A stretch of DNA of 64,000 nucleotides from CAZPBO01 sp964584815 (GCA_964584815.1 CAZPBO010000001.1:1-64000); one strand, 5' to 3'. Numbered from the stretch's first letter, positions 1 to 9,243 are shown. Program-made: numbers and translations. The notes: generated by a model not told the origin, from the sequence alone.

Positions 1-88
1 AAAACCTGCCGCAACAACAACCCACATAACCCGCAAAGCGTCCCCTCCACAACAACAAGTGAAAAAGTAAAACAGCCGCATATATCAT
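1..88 (-). CDS. 5' end of an unidentified membrane or exported protein (runs off left edge)
   Basis: An ATG at 88 on the minus strand opens a frame with no stop to the window edge (29 codons). It is preceded by a strong ribosome binding site, AAGGAGGG (complement of 97-104), with 8-base spacing. The visible peptide begins MIYAAVLLFHLLLW and is strongly hydrophobic, like a signal peptide or first membrane segment. It is divergent from the RseC-like gene at 164. The family cannot be named from 29 residues; the support is the ribosome binding site plus the open frame, so this is a moderate call only. Confidence 0.45.
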   Translation of the reverse strand, partial: MIYAAVLLFHLLLWRGRFAGYVGCCCGRF

Positions 89-163
89 TGTCAAGTCCCT
101 CCTTCCACTTGAAATGAGAGCGGTTCCTTTGTTAACCTTATCCAAAGATGTGGAGAGGTTTGA

Positions 164-634
164 ATGTATTATCATTTTGAGGAAGCCGAAGTTGTATCAG
201 TGAAACGGGGTGAGGGCAAGTTGCAGGTGGAGTTGAGGCTTTTCCCCAGCACCGAAAGTCCAAAGTGTGCCGCTTGTGGGAGATGTTTTCGTCCCGGCAG
301 GATTGAGGACAAAGTGGCTGCTGTGGTGGATGAGAAGGTGGCGGATGGGATAGAGGAGGGGATGCGTGTGCGGGTGGAGGTGACAACGCCTGCGATATAC
401 GGACCCGTTGTGGTGGTTTTTGGGTTGCCGCTTTTCGGGTTAATAGGGGCGGGGCTCTTGACATACGGCTTGGGGGGAGGGGAGTTGGCGGTTGCGGTAG
501 CGGCACTGGGAGGTGCGGTCTGTGGGTTGCTGTCCGCAATGTTCGGGTTCAGAGGACTGATGAGGCGAACGGAGCGAAAATTCCGCGTAATTGGCGTTGC
601 AGAAGAGTTGAACAAGGATGAAAACACCGTATAA
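164..634 (+). CDS. RseC/MucC-family membrane protein (SoxR-reducing-system type)
   Basis: 156 residues. A short N-terminal domain carries closely spaced cysteines (C35, C38, C41 in KCAACGRCF), followed by two hydrophobic segments (about residues 76-100 and 107-130) separated by a glycine-rich turn. This layout is that of the RseC/MucC family, whose members are inner-membrane proteins linked to envelope stress signalling or to the reduction of SoxR. GGAGAGG lies just upstream of the ATG. No rnf or sigma-E genes are visible, so its specific role is open. It precedes rpmF by 34 bases and may be cotranscribed with it. Confidence 0.7.
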   Translation: MYYHFEEAEVVSVKRGEGKLQVELRLFPSTESPKCAACGRCFRPGRIEDKVAAVVDEKVADGIEEGMRVRVEVTTPAIYGPVVVVFGLPLFGLIGAGLLTYGLGGGELAVAVAALGGAVCGLLSAMFGFRGLMRRTERKFRVIGVAEELNKDENTV

Positions 635-668
635 TTTGCCCAATTAGATTCTGTTGGGAGAGGTTAGG

Positions 669-860
669 ATGGGTGTGCCGAAACGGAAGGTGAGCCGTTC
701 AAGGCGCGGTAAAAGAAGGGCGCATCAGTATTTGAGCGTTCCCCAACTGGTGGAATGCCCTCGCTGCAAGGCACTGATAAGACCACACAGGGTCTGTCCT
801 GTTTGCGAGACCTACAAGGGCAAGGAATATAGGATACTGCGCCCGGAGAAGGAGAAGTAG
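669..860 (+). CDS. rpmF: 50S ribosomal protein L32
   Basis: 63 residues from the ATG at 669, giving the classical start MGVPKRKVSRSRRGKRRA; an in-frame ATG at 654 would add five residues not typical of L32. Two CxxC pairs (CPRC, CPVC) show the zinc-binding form of the protein. The rpmF-plsX-fabH order is the widely conserved fatty-acid/phospholipid cluster, and the stop codon is only 10 bases from plsX. Confidence 0.95.
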   Translation: MGVPKRKVSRSRRGKRRAHQYLSVPQLVECPRCKALIRPHRVCPVCETYKGKEYRILRPEKEK

Positions 861-870
861 GAGAGTTGGG

Positions 871-1965
871 TTGCGGATAGCGCTGGACGCGATGGGAGGG
901 GACAGAGCACCGGATGCGGTGGTGGAGGGAGCGGTGGAAGCCGCCGCTGCGGGCATAGATGTTGTGCTTGTGGGCAGGCGCGCCGAGGTGGAACCCCTCC
1001 TGAAAGGATGCACCGACAAAATTTCTGTGCAGGACGCGCCCGATGTGATAGGGATGGAAGAACCTCCGATAAAGGCGTTGAAGGCAAAACCGACATCTTC
1101 CATAGCGGAAGCAGTGCGCCTTGTCAGAGACGGAAAGGCTGACGCGGTAATATCGGCGGGCAATACAGGAGCATTTGTCGCCGCATCCATATTCTCCCTA
1201 CGCCTCCTGCCTGGTGTGAAACGCCCGGGCGTGGCGGTGCCTTTCCCCTCCGACAACAAAGCAGGAATGTGCATAGTGATTGATGCGGGCACAAATCTGG
1301 CTTGCAAACCTGTCCACCTGCTCCAATACGCCCTGATGGGCTCGCTCTACTATGAGACGGTGTTGGGCGTTGACAACCCGCGTGTTGGACTGCTTAATAT
1401 AGGCGCCGAATCAACGAAGGGAACGGAGTTACTGCGCGCCGCCTACTCCTTGCTCCGCGAAGCGAAAATCGTCAATTTCATCGGCAATGTGGAAGGACAC
1501 GACCTCTTCAGCGGCACCTGTGAGGTGGCGGTATGCGACGGTCTTGTGGGCAACGCCATATTGAAAGTGGCGGAGGGGATGGGAGAGGGGATGCTGCGCT
1601 GGCTCAACCGCGCGCTCAAGAAATACCTCAACAACGGCGGCGACCCCAAAGTCAAAGAGGCGGTCTTTGAGGAGTTGAACAGGGTGGGCAATTATGCGTC
1701 TTATGGTGGGGCGCCACTCTTGGGCGTTGGCGGGGTGGTGGTGATATGCCACGGACGAAGCGGCGCTGACGCCATAAAAAATGCCTGTCTTGTCGCAAAG
1801 AAACTTTTTGAAGAGCAGGTCAACCGCCGAATAATAGATGGTCTTACAAAGATGGGCTTCGGTTGGTGGCGACCGAGCCGTTGGATGGAGTTCTTCTGGC
1901 GAGGGCGTGAAGATGAACGGACCCAAGAAGGTGAAGATTCTCGGGACAGGCGCACACGCTCCTGA
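871..1965 (+). CDS. plsX: Phosphate acyltransferase PlsX
   Basis: Converts acyl-ACP to acyl-phosphate for phospholipid synthesis. It begins with the family signature MRIALDAMGGD from a TTG start directly behind a GGAG-type site in the end of rpmF; no ATG is available there. Further signatures are ISAGNTGAFVA, the segment RPGVAVPFP and the C-terminal GGAPLLGVGGVVVICHGRS. At 364 residues it is slightly longer than most PlsX, because an Arg/Glu-rich tail overlaps the first 53 bases of fabH. The partner acyltransferase plsY is not visible here. Confidence 0.95.
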   Translation: MRIALDAMGGDRAPDAVVEGAVEAAAAGIDVVLVGRRAEVEPLLKGCTDKISVQDAPDVIGMEEPPIKALKAKPTSSIAEAVRLVRDGKADAVISAGNTGAFVAASIFSLRLLPGVKRPGVAVPFPSDNKAGMCIVIDAGTNLACKPVHLLQYALMGSLYYETVLGVDNPRVGLLNIGAESTKGTELLRAAYSLLREAKIVNFIGNVEGHDLFSGTCEVAVCDGLVGNAILKVAEGMGEGMLRWLNRALKKYLNNGGDPKVKEAVFEELNRVGNYASYGGAPLLGVGGVVVICHGRSGADAIKNACLVAKKLFEEQVNRRIIDGLTKMGFGWWRPSRWMEFFWRGREDERTQEGEDSRDRRTRS

Positions 1966-2899
1966 TGCAGTCCTGCGCAACGAGGATTTCTGCTACCTTA
2001 TTGACACATCAAATGAATGGATAGTTGAGCGCACAGGTATCAGGGAGCGTCGCGTGGTGCGCAACTCCGAAACCACAGCCGACCTTGCCACTGAAGCCGC
2101 CAGAAAGGCGATAGAAGCGGCTGGACTGGCTCCAGAGGACATTGACGCTATTGTCCTTGGCACCATCACTCCCGACACCATATTCCCATCCACTGCCTGC
2201 TACCTTCAAAAGCGCCTTGGCTGCCGTAAGATCCCTGCCTTTGACATCCTCGCTGCCTGCTCGGGTTTTGTTTACGGCTGCGCTATCGGTGCGTCCTTCA
2301 TTGAGGCGGGACTTTTCCGCCATGTTCTCGTTCTGGGTGCTGAAACCCTCACCAAAATCACCGACTATCAGGATAGAAACACCTGCATCCTTTTTGGAGA
2401 CGGTGCCGGTGCGGTGGTTCTCGGTCCGTCCAACGGCGACTCCTGTTTTCTCTCCTTCAACCTGTATTCCGAACTGGACGACAAGATGATGGTGCTGCCG
2501 GCAGGCGGCTCGCGGATGCCCGCAACCCACGAAACCGTTGACAAACGCCTGCATTATATGCACCTGCGCGGTCGCGAAATATTCAGATTTGCCGTCACCG
2601 AAATGTGCAATATGCTGGAGCACGAGTTCAAAACGCTCGGCATAGGACCTGACGACATCCGTTACATAATTCCGCATCAGGTTAACATGCGCATACTGAA
2701 GGCGGCTGCCGACCGTTTCGGCATCCCTCTTGAAAAGATATATGTCAACCTTGACCGCTACGGCAACACAAGCGCTGCCAGCGTCCCTATAGCGCTTGAT
2801 GAGGCGGTTCGGGCAGGCAAAATAAACCGCGGCGACCTCCTTATGTTCGTCGCCTTCGGGGGAGGAAAAACCTGGGGTTCCACCGTCCTGCGCTACTAA
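1913..2899 (+). CDS. fabH: 3-oxoacyl-ACP synthase III (FabH)
   Basis: Condenses acetyl-CoA or another primer CoA with malonyl-ACP to start fatty acid synthesis. The Cys-His-Asn triad is present: C in ILAACSGFVYG, H in IIPHQVNMRI and N in YGNTSAAS. The start is the ATG at 1913 (MNGPKKVKILGTGAHAPD), after GAGGGCG; a longer frame from 1838 would run deep into plsX. 328 residues is normal. It overlaps plsX, implying translational coupling. fabD and acpP, which often follow, are absent here; fabG lies alone at 41.3 kb. Confidence 0.95.
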   Translation: MNGPKKVKILGTGAHAPDAVLRNEDFCYLIDTSNEWIVERTGIRERRVVRNSETTADLATEAARKAIEAAGLAPEDIDAIVLGTITPDTIFPSTACYLQKRLGCRKIPAFDILAACSGFVYGCAIGASFIEAGLFRHVLVLGAETLTKITDYQDRNTCILFGDGAGAVVLGPSNGDSCFLSFNLYSELDDKMMVLPAGGSRMPATHETVDKRLHYMHLRGREIFRFAVTEMCNMLEHEFKTLGIGPDDIRYIIPHQVNMRILKAAADRFGIPLEKIYVNLDRYGNTSAASVPIALDEAVRAGKINRGDLLMFVAFGGGKTWGSTVLRY

Positions 2900-2989
2900 C
2901 ATTCTACCTATATCCAAATTCCAACCCTGTGATTGATTTTTCTCTGCCGCCTGTCAAAATATGAAGTGTCCTTGTTAAGGAGGCTTGAA

Positions 2990-4180
2990 ATGGCGATAAG
3001 GTTTGCAGAGAGGATGGCTCGTCTTGGCACAGAAACCGCCTTTGATGTGCTTGCCCGTGCGAAGGAGTTGGAGGCGCAGGGACGCGATATTATTCACCTT
3101 GAGATTGGTGAGCCCGACTTTGACACTCCCGAAAACATCCGCGAAGCCGCAAAACGCGCCCTTGATGAAGGCTTCACCCACTATGTGCCAAGTCCCGGAA
3201 TCCCTGAGTTGCGTGACGCCATCGCCGAATACATCTCTCAAACCCGCAACATCTCCGTCACCCGCGAAAATGTCTGCGTCACAAGCGGCGCAAAGCCCAT
3301 TATTCTCTTCACCCTTCTCTGCGTTGTTGAGCCCGGCGATGAGGTCATATATCCCAACCCAGGATTCCCCATATATGAGTCCCTGATAAACTTCATCGGC
3401 GCAAAACCTGTCCCCATCGCTCTGCGTGAGGAGTTTGATTTCCGCTTTGACATTGACGAGTTGGAGTCGCTTATCACACCGCGAACAAGGCTTCTCATAA
3501 TCAACTCCCCCCAAAACCCCACAGGTGGTGTTCTGACCCGTCAAGACCTTGAGCGCATCGCAGAACTTGCGCAAAAGCACGATTTCTATATCCTGTCAGA
3601 TGAGGTTTACGACAGGATGCTTTATGACGGTGCCAAGTTTGAAAGCATTGCTTCCGTTCCTGGGATGTTTGAGCGGACTGTTATTTTGAACGGCTTTTCA
3701 AAAACATACGCGATGACGGGATGGCGTATGGGTTACGGCGTAGCACCCGAGAAGATGGCGTGGTTCTTTGCTCGTCTTATGACCAACATTGACTCCTGCG
3801 CTTGTGCTTTCAACCAGCGCGCCTGTGTTGAAGCGTTGCGCGGTCCGCAGGATGAGTCCAATAAAATGATGGCTATCTTTGAGCGCAGGCGTAATCTCTT
3901 CGTCAACGGACTCAACGAAATAGAGGGTATCCGTTGCGTTATGCCAAAAGGCGCTTTCTATGCGTTTGCCAATGTGACAGAAGCGGCGAAAATGTGCGGC
4001 ACCGACTTCAAAGGACTCGCCTCCATGCTCCTTGAGGAAGCAGGGGTTGCCTGTCTGGACGGCACATGTTTTGGTGAGTTTGGTGCTGGTTTCATACGCT
4101 TCTCATACGCCAACTCCGAAGAGAATCTGCAGAAAGCGCTTGACAGAATTGCCGACCTGATAAGGAAGAAGCGTAAATAG
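2990..4180 (+). CDS. Class I/II PLP aminotransferase, aspartate-aminotransferase type
   Basis: 396 residues, fold type I. The PLP lysine is in the segment SKTYAMTGWRMGY; the substrate/PLP-binding Asn is in NSPQNPTGG, and the Asp and Tyr are in YILSDEVYD. Sequence style is that of the bacterial aspartate aminotransferase subgroup with an N-terminal LEIGEPDFDTP motif. The ATG at 2990 follows a near-perfect AAGGAGG at 2978-2984. Substrate could be aspartate, aromatic amino acids or a similar pair; the sequence does not settle it. It stands alone between fabH and an exported protein gene. Confidence 0.85.
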   Translation: MAIRFAERMARLGTETAFDVLARAKELEAQGRDIIHLEIGEPDFDTPENIREAAKRALDEGFTHYVPSPGIPELRDAIAEYISQTRNISVTRENVCVTSGAKPIILFTLLCVVEPGDEVIYPNPGFPIYESLINFIGAKPVPIALREEFDFRFDIDELESLITPRTRLLIINSPQNPTGGVLTRQDLERIAELAQKHDFYILSDEVYDRMLYDGAKFESIASVPGMFERTVILNGFSKTYAMTGWRMGYGVAPEKMAWFFARLMTNIDSCACAFNQRACVEALRGPQDESNKMMAIFERRRNLFVNGLNEIEGIRCVMPKGAFYAFANVTEAAKMCGTDFKGLASMLLEEAGVACLDGTCFGEFGAGFIRFSYANSEENLQKALDRIADLIRKKRK

Positions 4181-4205
4181 CCCGTAGAAGAAACTGCGAT
4201 TTCAG

Positions 4206-4220
4206 CCGTCTAACAGACGG
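4206..4220. other. Short perfect hairpin before an exported-protein gene
   Basis: CCGTCT-AAC-AGACGG forms a 6-bp stem with a 3-base loop in the 56-base gap between the aminotransferase stop and the next ribosome binding site. There is no U tract after it, so it is not a classical intrinsic terminator; it may be a weak terminator, an mRNA stabilising element or chance. Confidence 0.3.
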
Positions 4221-4236
4221 AATGGAGGATTGTGAT

Positions 4237-5196
4237 ATGCGCTGGATTTTGCCGATACTGCTTGCCGCCACCTTGCCTCTTTTTGCGCAGCAGAAAGAGA
4301 CGCCCAACAAGCAAAAAGGACTCATTGTGGAGCAGGTCTCAAACGGAATAATCGGTGGCGAAGAAGAGGAACGGGAACAGAAACTGCTTGTTGTTGGCGA
4401 CAGGTTGAAGTTGGTGGATGAGAAAGCGGGCGTGGTATGCATAGTCAGGCTGGATAAGCGCCTTATCTGGGAGATTGACCTGAACAAAAAAGAGTATGTG
4501 GAGACGCATTTCTCCTATTTTGAGGAGTTGCGGCAGCAACGCGAGCGGAACCGAGCCAAGATGGTGGACGCCCTCAACCACATGCCGCTGCTTGAGCGCA
4601 AGGAGAAAGCGCCGCGGATGGGGTTCCTCCTTGATAAAAGCGGCAATGTCATAAAGGACATCAGCGCCGAAGTCGTCGAAACCAAAAAAACAGCCAAAAT
4701 AGCGGGTTACGAAGCCCGACAGGTGATAATCAAAGAAGACTCTCGTATTGCCTTCAACATCTGGCTGACCGACAAACTGAATGTGCCGCAGTCGGTGATA
4801 CGGTTTTATCGCGAGGCGGGCATGCTCTCAAAGCCGCTTGCTAACGCATTGGACAAGGTGAAAGGTTTTCCGCTCAAACTGGAGGTTTATCTTGACTTGG
4901 GAACGGTTGAGGTGGCGGCAAAAGCGAAAGTCAAATCGGTCAAGGAAGCCGAAATTGACCTGTCGGAGTTTGAACTGCCAAAAGGACTCAAATGCCGCGA
5001 GGTCAAAAAGCGTAAAGAAGAGGGGGTCAAAACCTATACCTGCGCCAACTGTGGAAAGAAATTCACCATTGACCCCAAAAAGGGCGAAAAGCCGTTTGTC
5101 TGGGTGCGCCCCGGCGGCAAAACCTACCATTTCTGCTCCAGAAAGTGTATGCTTGAGTTCAGAAAGAAGTTGAAGGAGCAAAAGAAGGAGAAATGA
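4237..5196 (+). CDS. Exported protein with a C-terminal Cys4 zinc-finger-like domain
   Basis: 319 residues. The ATG at 4237 follows GGAGG and yields a clear signal peptide (MRWILPILLAATLPLFAQ). The middle (roughly 40-245) is a predicted beta-rich lipoprotein-carrier/DUF4412-like region, judged only by style. The last 50 residues hold CANC and CSRKC pairs around an aromatic stretch (FVWVRPGG), resembling TRASH/YHS-type metal-binding modules. A metal-binding tail on an exported protein is uncommon. The stop abuts the purC GTG directly, so it is probably cotranscribed with the purine genes. Function unknown. Confidence 0.7.
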   Translation: MRWILPILLAATLPLFAQQKETPNKQKGLIVEQVSNGIIGGEEEEREQKLLVVGDRLKLVDEKAGVVCIVRLDKRLIWEIDLNKKEYVETHFSYFEELRQQRERNRAKMVDALNHMPLLERKEKAPRMGFLLDKSGNVIKDISAEVVETKKTAKIAGYEARQVIIKEDSRIAFNIWLTDKLNVPQSVIRFYREAGMLSKPLANALDKVKGFPLKLEVYLDLGTVEVAAKAKVKSVKEAEIDLSEFELPKGLKCREVKKRKEEGVKTYTCANCGKKFTIDPKKGEKPFVWVRPGGKTYHFCSRKCMLEFRKKLKEQKKEK

Positions 5197-6036
5197 GTGG
5201 GGATAAGACTGCTTCGCCGCGGTAAAGTTCGCGACATCTACGAGGTGGATGAAAACCATCTTCTGCTTGTGGCAACAGATAGAATTTCCGCTTTTGATTT
5301 TGTGCTCAAGCCCGAAATCCCCGACAAAGGTGTGGTGCTAACGCGGATAAGCCGTTTTTGGTTTGAGCATTTCAGCGCGATTCCAAACCATTATGTAACC
5401 TGCAACGCAGATGGGCTGGATGTGCCGGATGAATGGCGCGGCAGGCTAACCCTTGTCCGCAAGGCTTATGTTATACCGTATGAGTTCATAGTCAGGGGAT
5501 ATCTTGCCGGTTCAGCGTGGGAGTCCTATTGTCGTGATGGCACAGCCTACGGGCATAGGCTTCCTGACGGACTCAAAAAAGGAGCCAAACTCCCAGAACC
5601 TATCCTGACACCCACCACAAAAGCAGAGGTTGGACACGATGAGCCCGTAACGGTTGAGCAAATCTGCGCTGAAGTTGGGAAGGAGACGGCGCAGTTGCTA
5701 TTTGCGCAGTCCATCAAAATCTACAAAGAAGCCGCCGACTTGCTGCTCAAGAAAGACCTCATCCTCGCCGACACAAAATTTGAGTGGGGATTCATTGACG
5801 GAAAACCCTGCCTGATAGATGAGTTGCTCACCCCCGATTCAAGCCGTTACTGGGACGCCACCGCCTACAGGCAACAACGCCTCCAGCAGTTTGATAAACA
5901 GATTGTCCGCGATTATCTTCTTGCCACAAATTGGGACAGAAAATCGCCGCCTCCGCCTTTGCCGAATCAGGTTGTCCAAAAAACCCGCAGCCGTTATATT
6001 GAACTCCTTGAGCGCATAACAGGAGAGGTGTTATGA
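5197..6036 (+). CDS. purC: Phosphoribosylaminoimidazole-succinocarboxamide synthase (SAICAR synthetase)
   Basis: Purine biosynthesis step joining CAIR and aspartate with ATP. Signatures: GKVRDIYEV near the N-terminus, LVATDRISAFD, VRGYLAGSAW, PTTKAEVGHDEP and LIDELLTPDSSRYW. 279 residues fits the long bacterial/fungal-type PurC. The GTG start at 5197 follows the previous stop with no gap and has GAAGGAG 6 bases upstream. It overlaps purE by four bases (ATGA). Confidence 0.95.
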   Translation: MGIRLLRRGKVRDIYEVDENHLLLVATDRISAFDFVLKPEIPDKGVVLTRISRFWFEHFSAIPNHYVTCNADGLDVPDEWRGRLTLVRKAYVIPYEFIVRGYLAGSAWESYCRDGTAYGHRLPDGLKKGAKLPEPILTPTTKAEVGHDEPVTVEQICAEVGKETAQLLFAQSIKIYKEAADLLLKKDLILADTKFEWGFIDGKPCLIDELLTPDSSRYWDATAYRQQRLQQFDKQIVRDYLLATNWDRKSPPPPLPNQVVQKTRSRYIELLERITGEVL

Positions 6037-6530
6037 AGGTTGCGGTTGTTGTGGGCTCGCTTTCGGACTCCGACTACGCTGCTATCGCGAAGGAGACGCT
6101 TGACGGTCTTGGCGTTGAAAGCGAGTTTTTCCTTTTAAGTGCCCACCGCACACCAGATGAGACAATCCGTTTCGCAAAGGACGCAAGGCGTAACGGTTTT
6201 GGTGTGATAATAGCGATTGCGGGTTATGCGGCGCATCTGGGCGGCGTTATTGCCTCCCACACCACCCTGCCTGTTATATGCGTTCCTGTTGCCGCAGGTC
6301 CTTTCAACGGAGTAGACGCAATGCTTGCCTCTTTGCAGATGCCGAAAGGTGTTCCTACCGCTGTTACAACGGTGGGCAAGGCAGGTGCTGTAAACGCTGC
6401 CTTGCTTGCGGCAAGAATCCTTGCTCTGTCAAATAAGAAAATCGCAGAAAACATCAGGCGGTATGTTGAGGAATCGCACACAAAAACTATAGCCTCCAGT
6501 TCCGAACTGCGCAAAAAACTTGGTCTTTAA
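6033..6530 (+). CDS. purE: 5-(carboxyamino)imidazole ribonucleotide mutase / AIR carboxylase PurE
   Basis: 165 residues with the PurE motifs GSLSDSDYA (N-terminal nucleotide loop), SAHRTPDE and AGYAAHLGGVIA. The Gly-rich C-terminal MPKGVPTAVTTVGKAGA segment is also typical. Starts in an ATGA overlap with purC. No purK is present in the window, so whether it works on N5-CAIR (class I) or directly on AIR with CO2 (class II) is not decided here. Confidence 0.93.
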   Translation: MKVAVVVGSLSDSDYAAIAKETLDGLGVESEFFLLSAHRTPDETIRFAKDARRNGFGVIIAIAGYAAHLGGVIASHTTLPVICVPVAAGPFNGVDAMLASLQMPKGVPTAVTTVGKAGAVNAALLAARILALSNKKIAENIRRYVEESHTKTIASSSELRKKLGL

Positions 6531-6541
6531 GGATGCTACAT

Positions 6542-7606
6542 ATGGCTGTTGAACTTCCTTTTCGCACACTCTACTGGGACGGTGACGAGGACGGAGCGCT
6601 TGTTCTGCTTGACCAGACGGCGTTGCCGCAGGAAGAGTCTTATATAAGGCTTGAGGATGTTGGCGGGGTCTGGGATGCGATAAAGCGACTTGTTGTGCGT
6701 GGTGCGCCGGCGATAGGCGTAGCCGCCGCTTTTGGGCTTTACCTTGGGATTCGTGGCATTGAGGAGGAAGGGCGTTTATGGAGCAGGTTGGCGGAGGTGA
6801 AGAATTATTTGCTTTCCAGTCGTCCGACGGCGGTCAACCTTCGCAACTGTTTGGAGCGTATGGAGGCGGCGGCGAGGGAGTGTGAGGGTAGCGGCGCAGC
6901 GGAGATAAAACAGGCGCTCTTTCAGACCGCAAAAGCGCTCTTTGACGAGGATGTGGAGTTGTGCAGGAAGATGGGGGAGTGCGGTGCCGCGCTTCTGCCT
7001 GACGAGCCGACAGTGTTGACGATATGCAACGCAGGTGCTTTGGCGACCTGCGGAATAGGGACGGCGCTGGGGGTGATATATACGGTGGCGTCGCAGGGGC
7101 GCCGCATAAAGGTCTACGCCTGCGAGACAAGACCGCTGCTTCAGGGAGCGCGCCTGACCTGCTGGGAATTGCGCCGTGTTGGTGTTCCCGTCACGCTCAT
7201 CTGCGACAATATGGTGGGTTCGCTTCTTTGCAACCATCGTATAGATGCGTGCGTTGTGGGAGCGGACAGGGTTGCAAGGAACGGCGATTTTGCCAACAAG
7301 ATAGGGACATATCAGGTGGCGGTTCTGGCGGCGCGCCACCGCGTTCCGTTCTATCCTGTCGCCCCCTCAACTTCATTTGACCTACGCTGCCCTGATGGCG
7401 GCTCAATTCCCATAGAGCAGCGCGACCCCGATGAGGTGCGCCGTGTCTGGGGACGCCTTGCAATAACCGTCCCTGATGTCGCCGTCTACAACCCCGCCTT
7501 TGATGTGACCCCTGCCGAGTTGGTCACCGCCATAATATGGGAGGGTGGGGTGCTACACCCACCCCTAGATGAAGCAATAAACACCGCGCTGGAGGAGCGC
7601 CGTTGA
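6542..7606 (+). CDS. mtnA: S-methyl-5-thioribose-1-phosphate isomerase (MtnA family)
   Basis: 354 residues. Isomerises methylthioribose-1-P (or 5-deoxyribose-1-P) to the ribulose form. Motifs: VRGAPAIGVAAAFG, TICNAGALAT with the catalytic Cys, CVVGADRVARNGD with the catalytic Asp, KIGTYQVAVLA, and the C-terminal DVTPAELVTAIIWEGG. I chose the ATG at 6542 because AAGGA lies 9 bases upstream; an ATG at 6533 is too close to it. Related eIF2B-like ribose-1,5-bisphosphate isomerases exist, but this sequence carries the MtnA signatures. Other methionine-salvage genes are not adjacent; see the aldolase at 38.7 kb. Confidence 0.88.
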   Translation: MAVELPFRTLYWDGDEDGALVLLDQTALPQEESYIRLEDVGGVWDAIKRLVVRGAPAIGVAAAFGLYLGIRGIEEEGRLWSRLAEVKNYLLSSRPTAVNLRNCLERMEAAARECEGSGAAEIKQALFQTAKALFDEDVELCRKMGECGAALLPDEPTVLTICNAGALATCGIGTALGVIYTVASQGRRIKVYACETRPLLQGARLTCWELRRVGVPVTLICDNMVGSLLCNHRIDACVVGADRVARNGDFANKIGTYQVAVLAARHRVPFYPVAPSTSFDLRCPDGGSIPIEQRDPDEVRRVWGRLAITVPDVAVYNPAFDVTPAELVTAIIWEGGVLHPPLDEAINTALEERR

Positions 7607-9243
7607 TAAACTCTCCCCGCTACCTCTGCGGCTTTGACAGTCTTGAGTTGCCACACCGCCTAACCGATGTTCTCATCATCGGCAGCGGGATTGCGGGGTT
7701 GCGCTGCGCCCTTGAAGTGAGCCGTTCCGCTAAAGTTTTGGTGGTGACAAAGGATGTGCCAGAGGAGACGGTTACTGCGCTGGCACAGGGCGGTATCGCC
7801 GCCGCCTTCACAAAACAAGCACTTTCGTCTCATATTAGGGACACCATAAAGACAGGGTGTGGTCTGTGCGATGAAGATGCGGTGGAGACGATACTGGGCG
7901 AGGGTGCGGATGCGGTGAAAGAACTGGCGGATATGGGGGTAGAGTTTGACAAGGAAGGGGAAGACTATGCGCTGGCGCGGGAGGGAGGACACTCCGAGGC
8001 GCGGATTCTGCGCGCAAAGGGTGATGCCACAGGAGCCGAGATAGAGCGCGTCTTGCTTGAACGCGCCTATGCCACCGCGTCCATAAGGTTTATGCCGCGC
8101 GCCTTTGTGGTGGACCTTCTGACCGTGGACGGGCGCTGTGTGGGCGCACTTGTTCAGACAAGAAATGGGGAAAGGCTTCTGGTATGGGCGCGTGCGGTGG
8201 TTCTGGCAACAGGCGGGGCGGGGCAGGTTTACAGGGAGACGACCAATCCCGAGATATCCACGGGTGACGGCATTGCGATGGCGTTCAGGGCGGGAGCCAG
8301 TGTCGCCGATATGGAGTTCGTGCAGTTCCATCCAACGGTGCTGTATGTTGCGGGTGCGATAAGGGCGCTGATATCGGAGGCGGTGCGGGGTGAGGGGGCA
8401 CACCTTCTCAACCGCTTCGGTGAGCGTTTTATGTTGAGGTATGACAAGGCGGGTGAGTTGGCACCGCGAGATGTGGTCAGCCGCGCCATAATTGAGGAGA
8501 TGAAAAGGACATCCGATACACAGGTCTATCTCTCCTGCCGTCATCTTGATGCGGAAAAGATAAAGACGCGATTTCCGGGTCTGACAAGGCTGTGCGCGGC
8601 GTTTGACATAGATTTTGCCCGCGACAGGGTGCCGGTGCGCCCCGCTGCTCATTACTTTATCGGCGGGGTGCGAACCGACCTGTTCGGACGCACAACACTT
8701 GAGGGACTCTATGCCTGCGGCGAGGTAGCGGCAACAGGACTCCACGGCGCCAATCGCCTCGCCTCCAACTCCCTCCTTGAGGGTCTGGTGATGGGTCGGC
8801 GCACAGGCAGGGCGTTGCTCAAAGATGTGCGCAGAAAAGGAGTTGTGGTGCGCAAAATGGCGGCTGAAAACCTCCCGCGCACGGAGCGGATACTGGTTCG
8901 GGATGTGGAAGACTCGCTGCGGGCATTGATGTGGTGGAATGTGGGAATAGAGCGGGATGAGTCCGGTCTGAAAGAGGCGCTTGAGAGGTTGGGTTTCTGG
9001 TGTAGGTATGTGTTGTGGAACCGATTTGAGTCGGTAGCGGGATGGCGACTGCAGAATATGTTGACGGTGGGGTATCTTGTGGCACGCGCGGCGTATGAAA
9101 GACGGGAGTCACGGGGTGTGCACTGGCGCCGTGATGCGCTGAAAGAATCACCGAAATGGCGTCGCCACATCGTCATAGACCGCAAAGGAGTGGGATTCAC
9201 AGACGGTATTTGCTTATCCTGTATCGGAGCGCGCGCACAGTGA
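7603..9243 (+). CDS. nadB: L-aspartate oxidase
   Basis: First enzyme of de novo NAD synthesis, oxidising aspartate to iminoaspartate with FAD. FAD-binding GSGIAGLRCALE near residue 27, QGGIAAAF, the EGGHSEARI/GDATGAEIE segments and NRLASNSLLEGLVMG are all NadB hallmarks. 546 residues. TTG start at 7603 overlaps the mtnA stop and has GGAGG at 7591-7595. The C-terminus has an extra CLSC motif. Its last 47 bases overlap the convergent pilR gene. nadA and nadC are not in the window. Confidence 0.93.
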   Translation: MINSPRYLCGFDSLELPHRLTDVLIIGSGIAGLRCALEVSRSAKVLVVTKDVPEETVTALAQGGIAAAFTKQALSSHIRDTIKTGCGLCDEDAVETILGEGADAVKELADMGVEFDKEGEDYALAREGGHSEARILRAKGDATGAEIERVLLERAYATASIRFMPRAFVVDLLTVDGRCVGALVQTRNGERLLVWARAVVLATGGAGQVYRETTNPEISTGDGIAMAFRAGASVADMEFVQFHPTVLYVAGAIRALISEAVRGEGAHLLNRFGERFMLRYDKAGELAPRDVVSRAIIEEMKRTSDTQVYLSCRHLDAEKIKTRFPGLTRLCAAFDIDFARDRVPVRPAAHYFIGGVRTDLFGRTTLEGLYACGEVAATGLHGANRLASNSLLEGLVMGRRTGRALLKDVRRKGVVVRKMAAENLPRTERILVRDVEDSLRALMWWNVGIERDESGLKEALERLGFWCRYVLWNRFESVAGWRLQNMLTVGYLVARAAYERRESRGVHWRRDALKESPKWRRHIVIDRKGVGFTDGICLSCIGARAQ

